From assembly GCA_021404565.1 (NCBI GenBank), contig JAAWWF010000002.1, positions 186,001 to 250,000 on the forward strand: DNA of 64,000 bases, read 5' to 3'. Positions 17,621-24,931 of the stretch are shown here, in pieces. Made by a program: the position numbers and the translations under genes. The first letter of the stretch is position 1. The number at the start of each line of letters is the position of its first letter. The notes beneath the pieces are model-generated. The model was not told the origin of the DNA. It saw only the letters and a program-made list of their open reading frames with translations, and searched no databases. Origin of the DNA: Roseivirga sp. (GTDB taxonomy: Bacteria > Bacteroidota > Bacteroidia > Cytophagales > Cyclobacteriaceae).

Positions 17621-18697
17621 CTATCCGGTAATTCGGTGTTCAAGAGTTTCGTTAAACATTCCTAAAAGTGAAATCGAGCGATCACCCGAGAGTTTTTGTT
17701 GGTATATCAACAGGTTGATCTTGTTAATGTCTACTGTTTCCGAGATACTCTCTATTTCATCGTGGCACATTTCTAATGCATCTTTTAAGTCCAGTGCAGT
17801 CCTCATTCCTGATTCCCGAAGTTGATTTATATGTCCCGGGAATTGCGTCATAAGTTTGGCCTGAGCGACCCAGTCAAGTAGGATTCTGGCTGGGAATGGT
17901 GTCTTAATGATAAGCATCAGGAAGTTGAATTGAGCAAGGTTTTGAGCGTTATCTATTCCTATTTCATTTAACCTGAGTCTATGAAGATAACTGATCCCTT
18001 CAATTGCCTGAAGAGGTAACGTCTGTATCTTAAATTTATGTTCATCTGGAAATATCGAAGAGGTTTTGTCAAGTAACATTTTCAGCCCTCTTTCCGGAAA
18101 CAGACCTGTAAGGAATGCAATAACAAGTATTATGTTGGAGGACGCATTTTCAGGTTCGTTGATTCCCATAAGAAAGGAAATCATTAATGATAGCGTAGGA
18201 GCTAAAATCATTCGGATACCTATGGAGAAGAAAATTCCCGGAGTCAGATCAATGGTCGCATATCTTCTGTAAGTGTATTGTGCACCTCCAAGAAAACTCC
18301 CTAATATAGACCAGGCTACTATAGAGACACTTCGTTTTTCTATCACCTGACTTGCAATGGGATCTACCCAGAAATCACTGCCGGCTAAAAGCACACTTTT
18401 TACAAACCCATCTGTGGCTGGCTTGTATAGAGACCAGCCAAGAAAGAGAAAGTAGAGACCAATGAAGGTTACCATTGTAATAAATGTCAATGGCAGGATA
18501 TAATCCTTAGGTGAAAACTCCGTAGATATATGGTTTTTGAGATTGTTCAGGCTCTCCTGATCCACTGAGAGTAGAATGTTTTCAAGCTCCTCCTGTTTTC
18601 TTGCCAATCTGAATTTAAAAAAGGAAATAGTTATGATTATAAAGAAGGAGCTTAACGCCAAAGTGGCTAAGGTTTCGAGAAGATGGGGTGCTGACAT
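17621..18697 (-). CDS. Multipass membrane protein with helical C-terminal domain
   Basis: 358 residues, no family recognised. Seen: TM segments at about 10-28, 66-88, 125-145, 153-172 and 182-202, then a soluble C-terminal region of ~150 residues with helical hairpins (LHRLRLNEIGIDNAQNLAQF, LRESGMRTALDLKDALE) reminiscent of helix-hairpin-helix/SAM-like folds such as DUF4332. That resemblance is weak. It lies 73 bp from the next reverse-strand gene and may share its transcript. Function unknown. Confidence 0.62.
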   Translation of the reverse strand: MSAPHLLETLATLALSSFFIIITISFFKFRLARKQEELENILLSVDQESLNNLKNHISTEFSPKDYILPLTFITMVTFIGLYFLFLGWSLYKPATDGFVKSVLLAGSDFWVDPIASQVIEKRSVSIVAWSILGSFLGGAQYTYRRYATIDLTPGIFFSIGIRMILAPTLSLMISFLMGINEPENASSNIILVIAFLTGLFPERGLKMLLDKTSSIFPDEHKFKIQTLPLQAIEGISYLHRLRLNEIGIDNAQNLAQFNFLMLIIKTPFPARILLDWVAQAKLMTQFPGHINQLRESGMRTALDLKDALEMCHDEIESISETVDINKINLLIYQQKLSGDRSISLLGMFNETLEHRITG

Positions 18698-18770
18698 AAA
18701 ATCTAAAGCTTAAAACGGGCAACTCTTACCGAAACAGATGTTCATTGAAACCATGACCTTGACTACCTGT

Positions 18771-19478
18771 TCATCCTTCCTCTCTTGATTCCATCCAGGT
18801 AGATTTATCCAGCCATTGAGGATGCGTTTTGGGCAAAAAGATTTCAGTAGGTTCGTTGTCCGGGTGGATTCCCTGTACTAATTCAAGCATGGCGTCCAAG
18901 GTATCACCTACTATGGAAGCATGGTGTTTTATGACTTCCGTTTCGGTGGTTTTAATACTCCCTTTAAGCTCAAAAAGTGCTTTATGATATGTCTTAGAAA
19001 GTGTCTTGGCATACTTGTAGGTCGGTTTATAATCTTTTGGTATGCCTTTACTCTTCTCACCGTTTGATAGACTGGTAATGGCCTCAGGGTCAAGGAGCTT
19101 TACCCTGGTTTCACCATTATACCCTACCAGAAACGAATGTTTAGATAGCTCTGTAAGGTCATTGACCAGTGAGTAGGCCTCGGCCCACATTTCTGCATAA
19201 ACCATAGAAAAAGAAACCATGGCAGCTATACTCTCACTTTTATCATTATGATGATTATTGATTTCTGATCTGATAATGGTCAGATAGTGTAATGTCAAAG
19301 AAGATGCATAAGGATTATCCTTTTTGAAATCCTTCTGTGAAATTGAACCGAAAACATTAAGTTTTAAATATTTCTTCAGTTTCTTCTTAAGGTTTTTCCT
19401 CTTCTTATTTACGGGTCTGTGTGGGGGGCACCCGCTTCGGAAACAATCGCTGTGGTAATCGTGCCAATGTGGTGTCAT
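18771..19478 (-). CDS. Uncharacterised helical protein
   Basis: 235 residues, no family recognised. The N-terminus is unusual, His/Cys/Pro rich (MTPHWHDYHSDCF, SGCPPHRP), then strongly basic (KKRKNLKKKLKKYLK), followed by a mainly helical region to about 210 (SMVYAEMWAEAYSLVNDLTE, GDTLDAMLELVQG). No signal peptide or TM. The Cys/His cluster could bind metal. It is followed 73 bp downstream by a membrane protein, possibly a functional partner. Upstream are several AGGTG/CACCT inverted half-sites that may regulate it. Confidence 0.55.
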   Translation of the reverse strand: MTPHWHDYHSDCFRSGCPPHRPVNKKRKNLKKKLKKYLKLNVFGSISQKDFKKDNPYASSLTLHYLTIIRSEINNHHNDKSESIAAMVSFSMVYAEMWAEAYSLVNDLTELSKHSFLVGYNGETRVKLLDPEAITSLSNGEKSKGIPKDYKPTYKYAKTLSKTYHKALFELKGSIKTTETEVIKHHASIVGDTLDAMLELVQGIHPDNEPTEIFLPKTHPQWLDKSTWMESREEG

Positions 19479-19581
19479 GATTTTAATGCCTTTTGTATTG
19501 AGTTGTGAATAATAATTACCTGAGCAATGTATTTAATTAATTTAATTTAAATATTGCTTTATCAAGATTGTGTAATAATTT

Positions 19582-19643
19582 AGGTGTTTTTACTTTGAAA
19601 ATATGATTTTTCACCTATGGTAGAGATGTAGGTGAAAACACCT
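19582..19643. promoter_or_regulatory. Cluster of four AGGTG/CACCT half-sites with alternative hairpins
   Basis: AGGTGTTTT (19582-19590), TTTTCACCTA (19608-19617), TAGGTGAAAA (19629-19638) and AAAACACCT (19635-19643) are mutually complementary in two exclusive ways: the third pairs with the second over 10 bp, while the fourth pairs with the first over 9 bp. It lies about 105-165 bp before the ATG at 19478. It could be a multi-site operator or a folding leader. Pattern seen; role inferred. Confidence 0.4.
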
Positions 19644-19767
19644 GTTTGTTGAATGTGAGGATAGAAATATATGGAACCAGACCTTGGTATGGACTTATGT
19701 GTGAAGAATCCCGGAAAGGTATAATTGAAAGTGGATGGAGATTCTATCCTCTTGGGGTGGGTAAGTT

Positions 19768-19803
19768 ACTTCAGAACCCGAAAGACTCCTCGCGTTCTGA
19801 AGT
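19768..19803. terminator. 10-bp perfect hairpin after the serine hydrolase gene
   Basis: ACTTCAGAAC (19768-19777) and GTTCTGAAGT (19794-19803) are exact complements around a 16-nt loop, 16 nt beyond the stop at 19819. It has no U tract in either direction, so it may be an mRNA 3' stabilising hairpin rather than an intrinsic terminator. Confidence 0.4.
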
Positions 19804-19818
19804 GTTAGCTGGTTTGCT

Positions 19819-20946
19819 TTACTGCTTATAATGATTCCGTACCAACTTCAGCAGACCCCACATGATTTCCTGTGTAGCGTCTCCGCCATTGGTTAAGATT
19901 ACCACCTGAAGGTCCAGATCAGGGTTAAAGGAAAGCACCGTGCGGTACCCATCGAAACCACCGCTATGCCAGAAATCGTTATTATCGGTCAGGTCAGCCG
20001 AGTGCCAGTACTGGCCCGTACCGGTCATCCAGCCAAGCCCGTAATCGGCAATTCCGGGTATAGCCCCTCTCGAGGGTATCATCAGGTCCAGGCTTTCCTG
20101 GGAAATAAGCTCATTGCTTAGCAGTGCTTCCATGAATAATAATAGGTCATTGGTGGTGCTGGCCACCCCGCTAGCACCATAAATAAGTGAGTTAAAGCCC
20201 TTAACTTTCAAAGAATTACCAAAGGAAAGGGCATAGTTGTTTCCGGCATCTCCCAGGTGTTGGTGTTCAGAGATGACAAATGACCTGGTCATTCCTGTAG
20301 GGTTGAACAAGTTTTGCCTGAGGTAATCGGGGTAGCTCATGCCGGAAACCTTCTCAATGATCAACGCCAGTAAAACATAGCCGGTATTGGAATAGTCACC
20401 TGCTGTGCCCGGCACAAAGTTCAGATTTTCCAGGCCTGTGTCATCAAAAAAACCAAGTACCGTTGAGGTTTGAACATTGTCTAGAGCACTCAGGTCAGTA
20501 TTGTCATCAATATAGTCCAGCAAACCCGAACGGTGAGTCAATAAATGTTCTACCGTGATGGCCTCGAAGGCTGCAGGTAGCTCCGGATAGAAAGAAAGAA
20601 GCTTGTTGTTTAAGCCAATTTCCCCCTGTTCTAGCAGTTGCATAATGGCAATAGCAGTTATGGGCTTAGTGATCGACCCTACCCGAAATTGTGTGTCAGA
20701 GTCTATGACTCTTTGTCCACTCTCACGTGCCAGCCCTCTGTTGTTTTGATAAACTGTTTGACCTGCTTGCCTGATAGCGATGCTGAGCCCCGGGGAATCT
20801 GTGCTTTGGTGGTCAGCAAGGTATTGGTCAATTTGTTCAGGAAGTGTAAGTGCTTCAGTGGGTTGGTCATCATCAGCGCATGATTGTGTTACAATAATCA
20901 GGGCTAACAGCCAGATGAGCTCGCTGAGATTGCTTCTCGTTTTCAT
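19819..20946 (-). CDS. Beta-lactamase-family serine hydrolase, lipoprotein
   Basis: Class C beta-lactamase/DD-peptidase-like hydrolase (PF00144) exported as a lipoprotein. Start ATG 20946 gives MKTRSNLSELIWLL...TQSC, a lipobox with Cys about residue 22; the longer frame from 20970 would add a non-signal extension. Active-site motifs: SxxK in VGSITKPITAIAI, YxN in GDYSNTGYVLL, and HxG in WHSGGFDGYRT replacing the KTG triad, as usual in this esterase/peptidase group. About 375 aa, a normal length. Substrates in this family vary widely (D-amino peptides, esters), so no specific reaction is assigned. Monocistronic. Confidence 0.88.
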   Translation of the reverse strand: MKTRSNLSELIWLLALIIVTQSCADDDQPTEALTLPEQIDQYLADHQSTDSPGLSIAIRQAGQTVYQNNRGLARESGQRVIDSDTQFRVGSITKPITAIAIMQLLEQGEIGLNNKLLSFYPELPAAFEAITVEHLLTHRSGLLDYIDDNTDLSALDNVQTSTVLGFFDDTGLENLNFVPGTAGDYSNTGYVLLALIIEKVSGMSYPDYLRQNLFNPTGMTRSFVISEHQHLGDAGNNYALSFGNSLKVKGFNSLIYGASGVASTTNDLLLFMEALLSNELISQESLDLMIPSRGAIPGIADYGLGWMTGTGQYWHSADLTDNNDFWHSGGFDGYRTVLSFNPDLDLQVVILTNGGDATQEIMWGLLKLVRNHYKQ

Positions 20947-21404
20947 TTTTAATCCTTTTTGGTGTTGCAATTTTGAATTTTCGCAGAAAGAGTCTGCGGA
21001 TTTTCCCGGGGGTTCAATGTAGAGGCAATACTTTTTTCAGTATCCCTTCAAGGTTGTAGCCATCAATGAGTAATTGATCGGTAGGAAGGGAGGAATGTCC
21101 GCGGACCGGAAGGGAAAGATTAAAGAGAAGGTTTAAAAGGACCTGGGGAGATTTGCGGAGAATGGAAGAGCTGTCTTTGAAATGGAGAGGTCTTTGAAAA
21201 ATACCCCGGGGTCATCATCGGCCATTTATGAAAACCCCGGCAGGCATTGAAAAATCTCATTGTTCATGGCCTTGTTGACTGAATTCTTCAGCGACTGCGT
21301 GGCTATGGACAATGAGAGGATTGTGTTAGATTAAACCATTATGCGATTAGCGGAATGTCCTGCTTCGGTACGGCAGGGGCTAATCATATACCATATGAGC
21401 CTGC
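20947..21404. other. Intergenic region without recognised gene
   Basis: 458 bp between two reverse-strand genes. It should contain the promoter of the serine hydrolase and the end of the LRR gene transcript. I see a short imperfect hairpin around 21358-21380 (CCTGC...GCAGG) and no convincing ORF or RNA gene. Confidence 0.4.
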
Positions 21405-22466
21405 TTATCCGCAGTTGCCTGTGGTGAGGCTTTGGTGGTTTTCCTTTTGAAGGGTACCAAAGTTTTGTTCAGAGCTGATCTTGATACAGTTTAGGTTTTC
21501 GTTTCTGATAATTCTCAAATCATATAAACCCGGTGATTGAGACACATCGAGGTTGCTCAGTTGATTACCGGAGGTCCAGAGTTTTTCCAGGTTGGTGTTA
21601 TTTGACAGCGCCAGACTGGTTATCTGGTTGTAGCTCACCTTTAGATGTTTCAATGCCCGATTGGTGTCTGTATTCAAAGCGACAATCTGGTTTTGTGTAG
21701 CCAGCAAATACTCCAGAGAGGTACAACCATCGACTTTGAGGCTTGTAAGCAAATTTTGTTCAACATTAAGGCCTTCCAGCGTAGGCAGGTTTAAGTCGAG
21801 TGTTACCAAGTCGTTCCAGGCCAGATTCAGAGTTCTGAGCTTTGTAGTTTTGTCCAGACCTGTTACAGATTTCAATTCATTAACAATAACATCGAGTTTC
21901 TCTAACTCCGTATTTTGACTTATGTCCAGGCTTTGTAATTGATTAGCCTTCAGACTCAGGTTCTGGAGTTTGGTGTTTGCGTTAAGATTAATCTCTACCA
22001 AATCATTCCAATCAATTGTTACAGAAATGAGTTTGGTATTGGCACTGAGGTCGACTGTGGTCAACTGGTTGGAATTCAGGGTAAGCCTTTCCAATGTTGT
22101 ATTCTCACTAAGCGAGATTGTCTGTAAGGCATTATTATCAACTGACAGGAATTTTAAGTTTTTAAAAGCCTCTATACCTGTCAGGTCGGTAATCTTAGCC
22201 TCATCATCTGAAGAGAAGAGCTCCAGGTCTGTAACCTCCAGGGCATCTTCCAGCCAAATTTGACCATTGATTTCACCGTCTGTATCTACACCTTGAGTCA
22301 GTAATCTTTGCTCAAAGATTTGATCCGGTATATTGACGGCTGTTCCTGGATCTGGTTCTTCAATCGGTGTAGGAGTAGTCTCATCTGTCTCTGAGTTACA
22401 GGCAAAAAGAATTGCACTTAGAAAAAGACATAATAGGGGTGTTTTGGGCTTGATAAAGCTCAGCAT
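21405..22466 (-). CDS. Leucine-rich-repeat lipoprotein
   Basis: 353 residues. The signal sequence ends in a lipobox (LFLSAILFAC, Cys about 23), followed by a Thr/Pro/Glu linker (ETDETTPTPIEEPDPG) that puts the protein at the cell surface or in the periplasm. The rest consists of about ten leucine-rich repeats of ~21 residues with the pattern NTxLxxLxLxxNxLxxLDLS (for example TTLERLTLNSNQLTTVDLS). Such LRR lipoproteins bind proteins or polysaccharides; the ligand is unknown. The C-terminal piece (NLNCIKIS...) is a usual LRR cap. Apparently monocistronic. Confidence 0.88.
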   Translation of the reverse strand: MLSFIKPKTPLLCLFLSAILFACNSETDETTPTPIEEPDPGTAVNIPDQIFEQRLLTQGVDTDGEINGQIWLEDALEVTDLELFSSDDEAKITDLTGIEAFKNLKFLSVDNNALQTISLSENTTLERLTLNSNQLTTVDLSANTKLISVTIDWNDLVEINLNANTKLQNLSLKANQLQSLDISQNTELEKLDVIVNELKSVTGLDKTTKLRTLNLAWNDLVTLDLNLPTLEGLNVEQNLLTSLKVDGCTSLEYLLATQNQIVALNTDTNRALKHLKVSYNQITSLALSNNTNLEKLWTSGNQLSNLDVSQSPGLYDLRIIRNENLNCIKISSEQNFGTLQKENHQSLTTGNCG

Positions 22467-23143
22467 TGTTTTGAGTTTTTGAGTAAAAATTTATTTGACC
22501 GATACACTAAGACGGTGTTTCTGGCCAAAGGTTGCGGAAATTCTGAGCTAGATGATGCCGGGGGGAAAAATTAATATTCTGGTAATTGGGAGATATCAGA
22601 AAAATGTTGATCTGGTTAATTTTTTCTGTGATCTAATGTCTGAATTGTTGGTTCCCGACAATATGTTTTAGTCAGTTTATTAAGGGATTGTACATAATTC
22701 TTTTAATCGCTTATCTGCGATATGAAGAGATGGCCTGGTTGATTATTTCCTGATTTTGGGAAGGCCAACAGAAAATCAGAGCGATGAAATACTTAATTGG
22801 CAGCTGAGAGTCGCGATACACACAGATTTTGCCAGGTACGCTATACCAAGCCATGACATCGGAAGTTAACCACCCCTGCCTGTTTCTTTCAGAAACAATC
22901 CCGAACCCTCCCTGTCTGAGATAATGATGAAATGGTAACGGGCCTATTCAAACTTTATTTCGATATTTTTTTTGTATAGTAAAATTATGAATTAATAGAA
23001 TTTATCACTTTTAAACTATCATTAGAATGTTTTCAAATTGATTTAAGGGATATAATTCCGTTGGTTTTCATATTTAGTGCTTATAATTATGATTAATGCT
23101 ATTATTAATGTTAATTATCAGACTCAAAATAGTATAATCAATT
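22467..23143. other. 677-bp intergenic region with possible gene remnant
   Basis: Separates the LRR gene from the vWA/tubulin operon. The reverse strand has a stop-to-stop open frame of 78 codons (22714-22947) whose translation looks protein-like but has no ATG before 22854. The part next to the vWA gene (22950-23143) is very AT rich and should hold the operon promoter. No known element recognised. Confidence 0.4.
22711..22854 (-). pseudogene. Possible degraded gene fragment
   Basis: An open frame without a good start, ATG at 22854, stop at 22711-22713. The translated product (MAWYSVPGKICVYRDSQLP and onwards) has protein-like composition, and the frame is open ~30 codons further upstream (QGGFGIVSERNRQGWLTSDV). 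It might be the tail of a lost gene. No family recognised, and chance cannot be excluded. Confidence 0.2.
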
Positions 23144-24112
23144 ATGATATATTTTACGGTTAGAAAAAAAACACTCTTTAAGGTTTTACTGTTGATGTCA
23201 TTGTTCTTTTTTTCCGACACCGTATACTCACAACACAGTACGAACCATATTTTGGTAATTGACAATACGGGCTCTATGAGAGGGCTTAAGGGTAATGATA
23301 TATGGAACGAAGTAAAGGAGGCCATTATTCAATATGTCAACGTGTTGGAGGATAGTGAAAAAGTAACCATCTACACTTTTGCTGAAGGATTGTCCAGGCC
23401 GACTTTTTTTGACTTAAAAGATTCAAACTCAAAGACACGTATTAAGGAGTTTGTACTCTCTTTAAAGGCAGATGGGAAGACCACCTGTACCTATAGGGCA
23501 TTGGCAGGAGTGATAGACAGACTTACGGATGGGTCAAAAGACATAATTTTTCTATATACAGATGGATTAAATAACTGTTCGGGTCAAACAATGCCGGAGA
23601 TTGCCCGACAGTTTAAGGCTAAAAGAGATGACTATGATTATTTGTATTACATCTCTTTGGGACAAGAGCCTAGCCAGGAGGTGATTGATGCCTCTGGAAA
23701 TGACCCGAACATCACTGCTATTTCTCAGAGTCCAAAGACTCCCCCCGTACCTAAAACGATATTGGCAAAAAGGAGTAATCTGCGTTTTGACTTTTCAGAA
23801 CATCAAAAGGAAGCCACTACTTCTTTGGAGTTTGGTCTTACGGGTGATCTTGGTGAATCAATTCTTCTTGACTGTAAACTGGTTGGAATAGATGTCCCCC
23901 AAATCAAACTGGTTTCCAGGAGAGTACAAATTATCGAAGGGACAGCCAAATTTACTTTGGCCGTAGATGAAGGTTCTGTTTTCAATAAAGACATTAATGG
24001 GGTCTTAGAGTTAACTCTAAGACAACCTAATGCGCTGTTAGGACCTGAGCAATTAGACTTAACCGTAGTCACTCCCAAGAAAAGGAAATCCAGAATTATA
24101 ATTAAAGAATAG
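23144..24112 (+). CDS. Secreted von Willebrand factor A domain protein
   Basis: 322 residues. Signal peptide about 1-30 (LFKVLLLMSLFFFSDTVYSQ). The vWA domain spans about 33-200 with a metal-ion-dependent adhesion site: D40-x-T42-x-S44 in LVIDNTGSMRG, a Thr around 114-116 in GKTTCTYRAL and Asp140 in LYTDGLNN. The last ~110 residues form a separate beta-rich domain. vWA proteins bind protein ligands through Mg2+. First gene of a six-gene operon; 2 bp separate it from the lipoprotein gene. In comparative work vWA proteins accompany tubulin-superfamily proteins in a proposed membrane-remodelling system. A periplasmic sensor or scaffold role is inferred. Confidence 0.85.
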   Translation: MIYFTVRKKTLFKVLLLMSLFFFSDTVYSQHSTNHILVIDNTGSMRGLKGNDIWNEVKEAIIQYVNVLEDSEKVTIYTFAEGLSRPTFFDLKDSNSKTRIKEFVLSLKADGKTTCTYRALAGVIDRLTDGSKDIIFLYTDGLNNCSGQTMPEIARQFKAKRDDYDYLYYISLGQEPSQEVIDASGNDPNITAISQSPKTPPVPKTILAKRSNLRFDFSEHQKEATTSLEFGLTGDLGESILLDCKLVGIDVPQIKLVSRRVQIIEGTAKFTLAVDEGSVFNKDINGVLELTLRQPNALLGPEQLDLTVVTPKKRKSRIIIKE

Positions 24113-24114
24113 GC

Positions 24115-24918
24115 ATGTATAAACAATTATGCAACACATGTATAATCATTGCCCTATTAGTCACGGGGTGCAAGAACGACAGTCTTACTGTCGGAAAGTC
24201 TATTTCAAGAAGTATTAAAATCGAATTTGACGAAATCAGTGTCAGTAAAGGGTACTATCATGAGTTTTCAATGGAAAAAGATGATGGCCTGGATGTGCAA
24301 TTTTCTAAGGGGACCCTCGTCAAAAGTACCTATAGAATAGGGGCCAATGAGTATGCCAGCGATAACGAACCGATAATTGTTACACTGTCTTCTGACAAGC
24401 CCGGGGAATATTCATTCTCTTTAAGCTATTTGTCTTCATCGCCTGGGTTGGAAGCAGAATTTGAGGGAGCAACAAGCATCGAATTCCCGAAGCTTGTTGT
24501 CCAGGCTAAATGGAAGTCCTATATAATCTATATCGTCATTATAGTCATTCTGCTCGCTCTTGTGATATTCCTTTTCATAAAGAGGCGAAATGAAGCTAAT
24601 TCTTTTGATACCGGATTTATCCAACTCACCTCACCTGTTAAAGAACAGATAGAGCTTTCGGGAAAGTCGAATGTCAATTTTTCCAAGATTATAGGCGATG
24701 ATGATGTTTACTGTCTTTTGGCCTGCAGACCCGATTACATCGATTCTGATGATCAAGATGAAGCGATTAAAATTCCGGTATTGGAGGTTGATGATGCCCG
24801 GGTATTCATTGATGGAAGTGAAGAGCTTTCGGATATAATCCCTCTAAGACAGGATTGCAAGGTTGAAGTTGTAAAAGAGGATATCAAGATTCTAGTTTTT
24901 GACTATAGCGAATTCTAA
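24115..24918 (+). CDS. Lipoprotein with central TM helix, vWA/tubulin operon
   Basis: 267 residues, no family recognised. It starts with a lipoprotein signal (CIIIALLVTGC, Cys about 19), has a beta-rich extracytoplasmic domain (about 20-135), one strong TM helix (IIYIVIIVILLALVIFLFIK, about 141-162) and a basic stop-transfer (KRR), then a ~100-residue domain predicted to lie in the cytoplasm. The lipid plus TM arrangement would place it as a link between the periplasmic vWA protein and the cytosolic tubulin-like protein (inference). It lies 2 bp after the vWA gene and 13 bp before the tubulin-like gene. Confidence 0.72.
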   Translation: MYKQLCNTCIIIALLVTGCKNDSLTVGKSISRSIKIEFDEISVSKGYYHEFSMEKDDGLDVQFSKGTLVKSTYRIGANEYASDNEPIIVTLSSDKPGEYSFSLSYLSSSPGLEAEFEGATSIEFPKLVVQAKWKSYIIYIVIIVILLALVIFLFIKRRNEANSFDTGFIQLTSPVKEQIELSGKSNVNFSKIIGDDDVYCLLACRPDYIDSDDQDEAIKIPVLEVDDARVFIDGSEELSDIIPLRQDCKVEVVKEDIKILVFDYSEF

Positions 24919-24931
24919 TAACATAAATTAA

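Noticed and set aside
21500-22200. Regular ~63-bp periodicity that could suggest a CRISPR or tandem DNA repeat
   Set aside because: It is the leucine-rich repeat coding pattern of ~21 residues; the DNA units are degenerate and in frame.
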